The notes: a model not told the origin generated them from the sequence alone. Positions 14,350 through 21,305 are shown, counted from the first letter of the stretch. The stretch is DNA of 25,837 nucleotides from JBDRLH01 sp043813215 (GCA_043813215.1 JBDRLH010000044.1:1-25837), one strand, 5' to 3'. A program made the numbers and translations.

Positions 14350-14763
14350 ATGAAAAGGTTTTCAGTCACAACAATTTTTTGGGCATTAATCGTAGTTTTT
14401 GCAATAATAATAGGCAATATGATGCTGTTTCCGTCGTTCCTTCCGGAATCTTTGAGAATGTATATGATTTACATTATGTTTGTTTCATGGGCCGTTTCCT
14501 TTGTGTTGGGTTTGGTGCTGATAGTTTCAACTGTGAAGCAAAAAGTGGAGGGGGCGCTTAAAAAGTTTTTATTATTAGCAGGAGCTTCGGCTGTGGGATT
14601 TCCTCTTTTTGCCGTTTTGCACAACCTTGTCAGTGCTTTATTGGGCGTGGAAGAACCTTTCTTTTTTATTTTGGCAGCCATTGTTTGTCCTTTAGGTTTT
14701 CTGGTTGGCGTAATAGGTACCATAACTCTATTTTACAAAAAGAAAAAGCTCGATAAAACATAA
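14350..14763 (+). CDS. Four-helix membrane protein, unknown family
   Basis: A 137-residue protein with four predicted transmembrane segments (about 7-28, 38-60, 71-95 and 103-127) and a basic C-terminal tail (YKKKKLDK). I do not recognise a named family. Its second half, with LHNLVSALLGVEEPFFFIL, is clearly related to the 75-residue protein at 16407-16631 (LHNLISGLMGTEEVFFFML), so the conserved core is a two-helix unit with an acidic EE turn. It is read from composite promoter 3, with the ATG 9 nt after the -10, and is followed 14 nt later by the DUF5667/glutaredoxin fusion gene, probably in the same transcript. Confidence 0.65.
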   Translation: MKRFSVTTIFWALIVVFAIIIGNMMLFPSFLPESLRMYMIYIMFVSWAVSFVLGLVLIVSTVKQKVEGALKKFLLLAGASAVGFPLFAVLHNLVSALLGVEEPFFFILAAIVCPLGFLVGVIGTITLFYKKKKLDKT

Positions 14764-14777
14764 AAAAATAATAAGCT

Positions 14778-15944
14778 ATGAAAGTAGCATCTTTATTAAT
14801 AACTTTATCATTTTTATTATCTCTCGGGATGGGGGTTTTAGCTCAAGAAACAGAGCTACCAGATCCAGGACTTACCCCTGACAGTCCGTTTTATTTCCTC
14901 AAATCATGGAAAGAATCAATCCAGACATTTTTTACTTTCGGCGCGGAAAATAAAGCCAAACAGTATTTGCATCTTTCAGAAGTTAGATTAGCCGAATATG
15001 AGAAGATGGTTGAAAAAGGAAAAACCGAAATTGCCCAGAAAACTTTTGAGAAATATGAAAAGCAACTAAATCATGCTTTGGAAAAAGCTGGAGAAGCCAA
15101 AGAAAAAGGCAAAAATATTGCAGCCTTTGAAAAAGAAGCAAGCGAGAAAATTTTAAAACATCAGGAAGTGCTTGAGAGAGTTTTGGAAAAAGCCCCCGAA
15201 CAGGCAAAACCGGCCATTGAAAAAGCGATAGAAGAATTAAAACAGAAAGATATTTTTGGTCAGAATTATGAATTGGTTAAAACTAAATGCCTAGAACAAG
15301 GAGGGACACCGGAGTTTTGTACATCGCTTGTAAATGATCTTCGGAACCCTAAATCGCCCAGATCTTTTTGTGCAGAGATGGGAGGACCATCAGAGATGTG
15401 TGAGAAAATCCCCCTTAGTTTTGAATCGTTTGAGGCGATTGAAGCTTACTGCCTGGAATCCGGAGGGCCATCAGATCAATGCGCAACTCTTGTGGAAAAA
15501 TGTGAAGAATTTGGGATAACAACACCTGACGCCTGTTTTCGTTTTCTTTCAACTGCCGCGATAACGACTTACAAAACAACCGCTCCAACGATAGTTCCTG
15601 TGCCTGCTTTACCAGAGGGGCAAATGCAGCAAGAAAGAATCCAAATAGCGCCAGAAGGAGAAACGGCGCCGGTAGGAACAAGTATAAAACAGCGCTATAT
15701 GCCGGGTGTATCAAAAGTAATAATGTACTCGCTGCCGACTTGTCCCCATTGCGCGGAAGCAAAGGAATGGCTCGGGCAACATAATATTGAATATGAAGAA
15801 ATTGACATTTCCAAGAGTGAGGCGGCTCAAGAGGAGCTACGGACAAGGACAGGAAGCGCAGGAGTACCCACCGTTGTGATGGATAATAATGTGTTGGTTG
15901 GTTTTAGCGCGGGAAGTTTTTCTGAATTTTTTGGTATAGAGTAA
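14778..15944 (+). CDS. Exported DUF5667-like / Cys-repeat / glutaredoxin fusion protein
   Basis: A 388-residue protein. The signal peptide is residues 1-22 (ends VLA, then QE). A DUF5667-like helical domain (about 27-155) opens LPDPGLTPDSPFYFLKSW and continues as a charged, coiled-coil-like stretch. Three repeats of CxxxGGxxxxC follow (Cys171-181, 198-208, 225-235, period 27), plus a degenerate fourth pair (Cys242-253). A Pro/Thr-rich linker (about 265-300) leads to a glutaredoxin fold (about 312-388) with redox site CPHC (Cys322, Cys325) and cis-Pro GVPT (Pro364). It should act outside the membrane, probably as a thiol oxidoreductase or disulfide handler tethered to its own Cys-rich module. 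It is a second gene after 14350-14763. Confidence 0.82.
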   Translation: MKVASLLITLSFLLSLGMGVLAQETELPDPGLTPDSPFYFLKSWKESIQTFFTFGAENKAKQYLHLSEVRLAEYEKMVEKGKTEIAQKTFEKYEKQLNHALEKAGEAKEKGKNIAAFEKEASEKILKHQEVLERVLEKAPEQAKPAIEKAIEELKQKDIFGQNYELVKTKCLEQGGTPEFCTSLVNDLRNPKSPRSFCAEMGGPSEMCEKIPLSFESFEAIEAYCLESGGPSDQCATLVEKCEEFGITTPDACFRFLSTAAITTYKTTAPTIVPVPALPEGQMQQERIQIAPEGETAPVGTSIKQRYMPGVSKVIMYSLPTCPHCAEAKEWLGQHNIEYEEIDISKSEAAQEELRTRTGSAGVPTVVMDNNVLVGFSAGSFSEFFGIE

Positions 15945-16040
15945 ACAATTTGGAAACGATAAAAAAACTAAAATTTTAATTGGTAGCAGATATTCTAATT
16001 AGCTGTAAACCAGATATATTCTCCATAAACTAAGTTCTAA

Positions 16041-16066
16041 TCCTTCGATGCGACTCAGGACAGGGC
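16041..16066 (+). repeat. REP-like palindromic fragment
   Basis: TCCTTCGATGCGACTCAGGA, then CAGGGC, folds as TCCT-TCG / CGA-(ctc bulge)-AGGA. It resembles the widespread intergenic palindromes of the CTTCGAC...GCTCAGGACAGG type. It lies in the 236-nt gap between the fusion protein and the next small gene, whose remainder (15945-16040) shows only AT-rich sequence. Confidence 0.35.
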
Positions 16067-16081
16067 ATTGTACCATCCTCG

Positions 16082-16145
16082 GAGCATTCTATAATGACAT
16101 TAAAGAATTCAAAGAATCGCCTTTTGGGCGGTTTTTTGGTAGAAT
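16082..16145 (+). repeat. 64-bp repeat, copy A (ends in a composite element)
   Basis: This 64-bp stretch aligns without gaps with 17520-17583, differing at only 4 positions. It begins GAGCATTCTATAATG (containing an extra TATAAT) and ends with the terminator-promoter composite. The identity extends about 33 bp upstream of the hairpin, beyond what terminator and promoter function requires. Confidence 0.85.
16115..16145 (+). promoter_or_regulatory. Terminator-promoter composite element (copy 4)
   Basis: Stem AATCGCC (16115-16121) and GGCGGTT (16127-16133) with loop TTTTG, T6 run (16132-16137), then TGG-TAGAAT with the -10 at 16140-16145. Transcription would start near 16152. The leader, about 29 nt, begins in ATAAAGGTC (16149-16157), shared with copy 2. 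Confidence 0.78.
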
Positions 16146-16180
16146 GAGATAAAGGTCGAAAATTAAAGATAAATAATCTT

Positions 16181-16369
16181 ATGAAAATTTTTAAAACTTG
16201 GACATTTCGCTGGTGGGAAGTAAGCTTAGTCAAACTGTGCCTTCTTTCCCTCGGTATTATTTTAGCCCTTTATTTTTATAACTGCCTCGTTGATTTATTG
16301 TGGCTTTGGTGGACACTCTTTATTGTGACCACAATATATTTTATCGCCAGAATGATAAAGGAAGAGTAA
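16181..16369 (+). CDS. Small Trp-rich two-helix membrane protein, unknown
   Basis: A 62-residue protein with two hydrophobic segments (about 15-36 and 39-56), unusually rich in Trp (WTFRWWEVS, LLWLWWTLF) and ending in a charged tail (RMIKEE). I do not recognise a family. It has ATG at 16181 with no ribosome-binding site and is transcribed from composite copy 4. The gene at 16407 follows after 37 nt and may share the transcript. Confidence 0.55.
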   Translation: MKIFKTWTFRWWEVSLVKLCLLSLGIILALYFYNCLVDLLWLWWTLFIVTTIYFIARMIKEE

Positions 16370-16406
16370 GGCAATCTTAGGGGAAAAGAGCATTTTTTAG
16401 TTGGGC

Positions 16407-16631
16407 ATGAAAATCAAAAACTTATTTTTATTGAGCTGGAAGAAGCTTTGGATAATTGTTGTCGGAGGATTTGCCTCAATAATCCTGCACAACCTGATAA
16501 GCGGGTTAATGGGGACAGAAGAAGTTTTCTTCTTTATGCTTGTAGTCTTCGCGTTGCCTGCTTATATTTTGATTGCCGGCATATATAGTTTGATTTACAA
16601 GATCAAAGACAAAAACGAGAAAACTCTTTGA
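16407..16631 (+). CDS. Small membrane protein, paralogue of the C-terminal half of 14350-14763
   Basis: A 74-residue protein (from the ATG; a TTG two codons upstream at 16401 is also possible). It has two hydrophobic segments (about 15-33 and 39-63) around LHNLISGLMGTEEVFFFML. This is the same core as LHNLVSALLGVEEPFFFIL in the 137-residue protein, so the two genes share a domain. Function unknown. The C-terminus is basic and polar (YKIKDKNEKTL). Confidence 0.6.
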   Translation: MKIKNLFLLSWKKLWIIVVGGFASIILHNLISGLMGTEEVFFFMLVVFALPAYILIAGIYSLIYKIKDKNEKTL

Positions 16632-16681
16632 ACTAAACAGGTTTTAACTCCTTGTGCTTTCGGGGCAGGCATTTGTCAAAG

Positions 16682-16711
16682 AATCGCCTTTTGGGTAGTT
16701 TTTGGTATAAT
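16682..16711 (+). promoter_or_regulatory. Terminator-promoter composite element (copy 5, weakened hairpin)
   Basis: Left arm AATCGCC (16682-16688), loop TTTTG and a degraded right arm GGTAGTT (16694-16700; one mismatch and two G-U pairs in the stem). It has T5, then TGG-TATAAT with the -10 at 16706-16711. The promoter half is at consensus while the terminator half has decayed. The two halves seem to be under separate selection here. Confidence 0.65.
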
Positions 16712-16750
16712 TAATAAAGATTATTGTTCAGGGCAAAACCAACCAAAAGT

Positions 16751-17467
16751 ATGATTACATTAATTTCAATAACTACCATAATATCGGGTTCGGCATATTT
16801 ATTATCCGGTTTTTATGTTTTTTTTAGTTGGAGAAAGGGCAAGAATCTTCTCCTTCAAACCTTTGCCACGTTTTTATTGGGTACAGGCATCCAGATGTTT
16901 TTTTTAACCTTGGGATTGGCAGTGTTTTTCGACAATCCTTTGATGAGCAACATTTCTTGGTGGATAGCCCATATTTTTATGCTTGTAGCAACGGGTAGTT
17001 TACTTCTTTTACCAGTAAGCATTAAATTTCCAACTAAGAAGCAACTGATAAGAAAGATTATTATTTTGTATTTAGTTATTGGAGGATTGATCCTTTTGCT
17101 GAATCTTCCGAAAGTTGAACTCTTTATATCACCAGACAATATAATCAACTGGCGCGTTCCGGGATTGAGCACTGCGGTAATAGCTGTTTTTGCAGGCGTG
17201 GTTTCGCTTTTCTCTGCTTATGTATTTATAAGCGAATCATTTAAGATTGAAAACGGGCTAATGAAATTCAGGTCGATTTTTCTGGGATTGGGTATTCTGT
17301 CCTTCTTTATAGGTGGTCCAATGCACAATTTCGTTACTAACTTTGCAATGGCGGCGGTAGCGGCATCTCTTTCGGTTCTGGGCGTACTTCTTATTTTAGC
17401 TGGAATATATATTCCAGCAATTTTTAAGAAATCTCCGCAGGAAAATTCTCCCGAAACCAACCTCTAA
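16751..17467 (+). CDS. Multi-helix integral membrane protein, unknown
   Basis: About 238 residues with seven predicted transmembrane segments and a short polar tail (KKSPQENSPETNL). The layout of seven helices with few loops loosely resembles 7TM sensor modules, but no signalling domain is attached and I do not recognise a family. The start is uncertain. ATG 16751 gives an N-terminus that begins directly with a membrane segment (MITLISITTIISGSAYLL). An in-frame TTG at 16724 lies 6 nt past the expected transcription start from composite copy 5 and would add nine residues. Confidence 0.55.
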   Translation: MITLISITTIISGSAYLLSGFYVFFSWRKGKNLLLQTFATFLLGTGIQMFFLTLGLAVFFDNPLMSNISWWIAHIFMLVATGSLLLLPVSIKFPTKKQLIRKIIILYLVIGGLILLLNLPKVELFISPDNIINWRVPGLSTAVIAVFAGVVSLFSAYVFISESFKIENGLMKFRSIFLGLGILSFFIGGPMHNFVTNFAMAAVAASLSVLGVLLILAGIYIPAIFKKSPQENSPETNL

Positions 17468-17519
17468 TATCCCTTCCTCGTTAAAACTTCGGCGGACAAG
17501 TAAAATCGTCCGTTAGAGT

Positions 17520-17583
17520 GAGCATTCTATAATGCCATTAGAGAATTCAAAGAGTCGCCTTTTGGGCGGTTTTTTGATAGAAT
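17520..17583 (+). repeat. 64-bp repeat, copy B
   Basis: The partner of 16082-16145, identical at 60 of 64 positions by direct alignment, without gaps. It is preceded by a small inverted repeat CGGAC/GTCCG (17493-17497, 17508-17512). The differences include the base just before TAGAAT (A here, G there) and two in or beside the hairpin arm. Confidence 0.85.
17553..17583 (+). promoter_or_regulatory. Terminator-promoter composite element (copy 6)
   Basis: Stem AGTCGCC (17553-17559) and GGCGGTT (17565-17571) with loop TTTTG, T6 run (17570-17575), then TGA-TAGAAT with the -10 at 17578-17583. The ATG of the ATPase gene is at 17590, 7 nt after the -10, so the start codon should coincide with the transcription start (leaderless). 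Confidence 0.8.
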
Positions 17584-17589
17584 AAAAAT

Positions 17590-20235
17590 ATGGAAAAAAA
17601 GATTATTTGGCACAATATTTCTTGGGAAGAAGCGGCAATAACATTAAAATCAAACGCCGAATTCGGCTTAAAAAAGGAAGAGGTCGCGTTTTGGCAACAA
17701 AAACACGGAAAGAACTTTCTCCCGGAAAAAAAGAAAACTCCCGAATTTTTTTTGTTTCTAAGGCAGTTTAAGAATCCCTTAATTTATCTTATTCTTTTAG
17801 CATCGGTTTTTTCTTTATTCCTGAAAAAGTTTTTTGACGCCGCCTTTATTTTGATTGTGGTTTTAATCACCGGGGCAACCGCCTATTTTCAAGAAAGAAA
17901 AACTTCAAAGATTTTAGAGGAATTAAAAAAGATTGTAAAAATAAAAGCTGTGGTTTTGAGAGGGGGAAGAAAGGCGGAAATAGATAGCAAAGAACTGATA
18001 CCCGGAGACGTCGTTTTTTTAAAAGCGGGAGAGAAGATTCCGGCCGACGGGAGATTGATTGAAACTCGAGATTTAGAAATTAACGAAATGGCCCTAACCG
18101 GAGAATGGCTTTCTTCAAAAAAATATTCAGAGATTTTGCCCAAAGAAACTGTTTTAGCCGATAGGGAAAATATGGTTTATATGGGAACCATGGTTGAAAA
18201 CGGAACGGGCAAAGCCGTCATCACCGATATTGGCAAGAATACCGAGATGGGGAAAATCGCCATTTCTCTGCAGGAAGAAAAAGAGAAAAAAACCCTGCTG
18301 GAGGAAAGATTGATGAATTTTTCAAAATATTACGGGATTTTTGTTTTTTTTCTGCTTTTTTTAATTTTTTTCTTCGGGATTCTGAGAAAAATTCCGCTTG
18401 AAGATTTCCTAATCACCATTGTCGCCACCGGTGTTTCGGCCATTCCCGAAGGGCTTTTACCGGCCATTACCATTACTTTGGTGGTCGGGATGAAAAGAAT
18501 TTTGCGGAAAAATGGCTTGGTAAGAAAACTGTCAAACTTAGAAACCGTAGGAAGCACCCAGATTATTTTGACCGACAAAACAGGGACTTTGACCGAAGGA
18601 AAAATGAGAGTAGCCAAAATTTTAGTTGGCGAAGAGTTTTTCGGCCAGGAATCAAAAAATCATACTTTAGCCTTAGAAATCGCCGCTTTGGCTAATGAGG
18701 CGTTTATTGAAAACCCCGAAGAGGCAATTGAGAAATGGAGGGTTAGAGGGGGAGCGACCGCTAAAGCCCTGCTTTTGGCGGCTACGGAATCCGGAACAGA
18801 TGTTGAAAAATTGAGAAGAGAAAGGATAAAGATTGAGGAGCTGCCATTTAGTCCGATAAAAAAGTATTACGCGGCCCTATATCAAACAAAAGAAAAAGAA
18901 AGAATTCTTTATGCGGTCGGCGCCCCGGAAAGAATTTTAGAATTTTCAAGCTTTTTAAGAATAAAGCATGATGAAGAGCGGCTGGATAAAAATAAGCTAA
19001 GCGTAATTTATCAAAACTTAGAAGATTTGGCCAAGAAAGGCTTCAGAGTTTTAGGGTTCGGCTACAAGAAATTTGAAAATCTGAATCAGACACAAAATTT
19101 AGATGAAGTGACAAAAGGCATTGTTTTTGCCGGCCTTTTTGTTTTAAAAGATTCTCTGAGAGAAAACGCAAAAGAAGCGATAGAAATTTGCCAAAAGATG
19201 GGCATTAAACCGGTTATTGTAACGGGGGACCATTTGCTGACGGCAAAGGCAATTGCTGAAGAATTGGGCTTAGAAGCTGGCGAGGAAAACATACTTGAGG
19301 GTAAAGATTTAGATTTATTAAGCGAAGAGAGGCTTTCGGGAAGAATAGAAAAAATAAATGTTTTTGCCAGAATCGACCCTTCTCATAAATCAAGAATAGT
19401 TAATGCCTGGCAGGAAAGGGGAAAGGTTGTGGCAATGACCGGCGACGGCATCAACGACGCCCCGGCTTTGAGAAAGGCAGATGTGGGATTCGCCTTGGGC
19501 TCGGGAACGGATTTAGCCAAAGAAACTTCAGATTTGATTTTATTAGATGACAATTTTTTGACAATTGTTCATTCGATAGAAGAAGGAAGGGGAATTTTTG
19601 ACAGAATCAGAAGCGCTACCGTTTATCTTGTTTCCACTGATTTTACGGAATTGGGTTTTATTTTGATCAGTGTTTTATTGGGCTTTCCTTTGCCGCTTCT
19701 GGCAACCCAGATTCTTTGGATAAACATCATTGAGGCTACGTCTCCGGCAATAGCCCTGACCTTTGAAAAAAGAGAAAAAGAGGTGTTATTTGAGAAGCCG
19801 AGGCCTAAAAAAGAAGATGTTCTAAGCTCTCCAACCAAGGTGTGGATGCTCTCTATCGGTTTTGTCACAATCGCCGTGGAGCTCGTTTTCTTTTTGCTCT
19901 ACTTGAAATTCGGTTTTTCATTAGAAAAAGCAAGAACATTTCTTTTTGCCGCCACCACTGTAGAAACTTTTTACTTGGCTTTTACCCATCGCTCTCTAAG
20001 GCATAAAATTTTCAGAAAAGATATTTTTTCTAATTTATACCTCAATGCAGCTGTTTTATTCGGCGCATTTTTATTAATCCTCGGGATTTATATTCCGATT
20101 TTTCAAAAGTTTTTACATACCGTTTCTTTGAGTTTTCTCGATTGGTTTTTAGTAATTCTCTGCGTTTTTGTAGAAGCGGCAATCTTGGAGAAGATAAAAA
20201 ATAAATTATTCATTTTTTCGTCAAACAGGTCCTAG
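17590..20235 (+). CDS. P2-type cation-transporting ATPase (Ca2+-ATPase-like)
   Basis: An 881-residue P-type ATPase that pumps a cation using ATP. Seen in order: N-terminal cation-ATPase domain (about 5-65); TM1-2 (about 63-100); actuator domain with PGDVVFLKAGEKIPADGR and TGEW (170-173; TGES is usual); TM3-4 with AIPEGLLPA (284-292); phosphorylation site DKTGTLT (Asp329); nucleotide domain; hinge TGDGINDAP (617-625); then TM5-10. TM6 reads QILWINIIEATSPA (707-720). Compared with SERCA, the NxxTD cation site becomes N712-I-I-E715-A716, so the conserved Asp is Ala and the preceding Thr is Glu. TM5 has an acidic TDFTE. Ca2+ is the likeliest substrate by overall similarity and by the exchanger next door, but specificity is uncertain. 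The gene should be leaderless. Confidence 0.9.
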   Translation: MEKKIIWHNISWEEAAITLKSNAEFGLKKEEVAFWQQKHGKNFLPEKKKTPEFFLFLRQFKNPLIYLILLASVFSLFLKKFFDAAFILIVVLITGATAYFQERKTSKILEELKKIVKIKAVVLRGGRKAEIDSKELIPGDVVFLKAGEKIPADGRLIETRDLEINEMALTGEWLSSKKYSEILPKETVLADRENMVYMGTMVENGTGKAVITDIGKNTEMGKIAISLQEEKEKKTLLEERLMNFSKYYGIFVFFLLFLIFFFGILRKIPLEDFLITIVATGVSAIPEGLLPAITITLVVGMKRILRKNGLVRKLSNLETVGSTQIILTDKTGTLTEGKMRVAKILVGEEFFGQESKNHTLALEIAALANEAFIENPEEAIEKWRVRGGATAKALLLAATESGTDVEKLRRERIKIEELPFSPIKKYYAALYQTKEKERILYAVGAPERILEFSSFLRIKHDEERLDKNKLSVIYQNLEDLAKKGFRVLGFGYKKFENLNQTQNLDEVTKGIVFAGLFVLKDSLRENAKEAIEICQKMGIKPVIVTGDHLLTAKAIAEELGLEAGEENILEGKDLDLLSEERLSGRIEKINVFARIDPSHKSRIVNAWQERGKVVAMTGDGINDAPALRKADVGFALGSGTDLAKETSDLILLDDNFLTIVHSIEEGRGIFDRIRSATVYLVSTDFTELGFILISVLLGFPLPLLATQILWINIIEATSPAIALTFEKREKEVLFEKPRPKKEDVLSSPTKVWMLSIGFVTIAVELVFFLLYLKFGFSLEKARTFLFAATTVETFYLAFTHRSLRHKIFRKDIFSNLYLNAAVLFGAFLLILGIYIPIFQKFLHTVSLSFLDWFLVILCVFVEAAILEKIKNKLFIFSSNRS

Positions 20236-20280
20236 CATCGTCCCGCAGGCGGAGCCGATAAAATTACCAATCAGGCGCCT

Positions 20281-20312
20281 ATCTGTCGGCAGACAGATTT
20301 TTTTGATAGAAT
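20281..20312 (+). promoter_or_regulatory. Terminator-promoter composite, variant with a different hairpin
   Basis: Perfect 7-bp stem ATCTGTC (20281-20287) and GACAGAT (20292-20298) with loop GGCA, T7 run (20298-20304), then TGA-TAGAAT with the -10 at 20307-20312. The ATG at 20320 is 8 nt past the -10. Just upstream, AAATTACCAATCAGGCG (20261-20277) looks like the left part of the standard composite, as if a new hairpin replaced the original right arm while the architecture was kept. Confidence 0.75.
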
Positions 20313-20319
20313 AAAAAAT

Positions 20320-21276
20320 ATGATTATTTCCTTTATTTTATTTATCGTCGGTTTGGGTCTGCTTATCAAGGGAGCAGGTTATTTGGTTGACGGAGCTTCA
20401 TCCTTGGCAAAAAAAATAGGAGTTTCAACTCTCGTCATCGGTTTAACGGTTGTGGCTTTCGGCACGTCAATGCCCGAGCTTATTGTCAATATATTTGCCA
20501 GCGTAAAAGGTGCCGCTGATATAGCTGTCGGCGACATCATCGGCAGCAATATTTTTAATATTTTATTTATTTTGGGCGTTACCGCAGTTTTTTTCCCGCT
20601 TATCGTAAAAAAAGATACGGTTCGGAAGGAAATACCGCTTGCTTTGCTTGCGGTTATTTTAGTGGCGATAATGGCCAATGATAAGATTATTGATGGTGGC
20701 ACATTTTCGGCTCTGACCCGCATAGACGGATGGGTGCTTATTTCTTTTTTTGCCATTTTTCTTTATTACGTTTTCGGCATCAGTAAAGTAGGGGCAGGAT
20801 CCAACGCAGATGTTAAAATTTACTCAATGTCGGTTTCTTTTCTTATGATCGTCGGGGGTTCGGTAGGGCTGATTGTCGGCGGCAAACTAATAATTGATGC
20901 CGCGGTGGTCATTGCTCGTATTCTCGGAGTAAGCGAAGCTCTTATAGGGCTGACGATTGTTGCAGCCGGCACCTCTCTCCCGGAGCTGGCGACTTCTGCA
21001 GTGGCAGCTTATAAAAAAAATCCCGACATTGCCGTCGGCAATATTGTCGGATCTAATATTTTTAATGTATTTTTTATTTTAGGAATAAGTGCCCTTATCC
21101 GTCCCTTGCCGCTTTCTCCGGTTTTAAATTCTGATTTTTTGGTAGCGATTTTCGCCACGTTTCTGCTATTTATTTTTATGTTTATCGGCAAGCGGCGCAT
21201 TCTCAAAAGATGGCAGGGCGCGGTATTTGTATTTATATACGTGATTTATATAGCCCATCTTGTTATCCGCGGGTAG
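20320..21276 (+). CDS. Calcium/sodium antiporter, CaCA family (YrbG-like)
   Basis: A 318-residue integral membrane protein with about ten helices arranged as two inverted repeats. Each repeat carries the CaCA alpha motif: GTSMPE (48-53) with GDIIGSNIFN (71-80), and GTSLPE (217-222) with GNIVGSNIFN (240-249). The paired Glu residues coordinate Ca2+ in this family. It exchanges internal Ca2+ for external Na+ or H+. It sits next to the P-type ATPase with its own promoter, which fits a shared job in cation export. The start ATG lies 8 nt after the -10, so no leader is expected. The length is typical. Confidence 0.9.
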   Translation: MIISFILFIVGLGLLIKGAGYLVDGASSLAKKIGVSTLVIGLTVVAFGTSMPELIVNIFASVKGAADIAVGDIIGSNIFNILFILGVTAVFFPLIVKKDTVRKEIPLALLAVILVAIMANDKIIDGGTFSALTRIDGWVLISFFAIFLYYVFGISKVGAGSNADVKIYSMSVSFLMIVGGSVGLIVGGKLIIDAAVVIARILGVSEALIGLTIVAAGTSLPELATSAVAAYKKNPDIAVGNIVGSNIFNVFFILGISALIRPLPLSPVLNSDFLVAIFATFLLFIFMFIGKRRILKRWQGAVFVFIYVIYIAHLVIRG

Positions 21277-21305
21277 GGTTTAATTTGGTTCGTTTTATTT
21301 AAAAA

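Noticed and set aside
16030..16233. Minus-strand ORF of 67 codons across the 16.1-kb intergenic region
   Set aside because: It runs through the terminator hairpin and -10 box and into the plus-strand gene at 16181. The predicted protein has no recognisable features.
11722..17583. Integron-like cassette array with the repeats as attC sites
   Set aside because: The repeats carry a promoter and a terminator, all units point the same way with start codons abutting the -10, no attC core pair or integrase is seen, and integron cassettes usually lack promoters.
13992..17583. CRISPR array
   Set aside because: The copies are separated by whole genes of variable length, not by uniform short spacers, and no cas gene is present.
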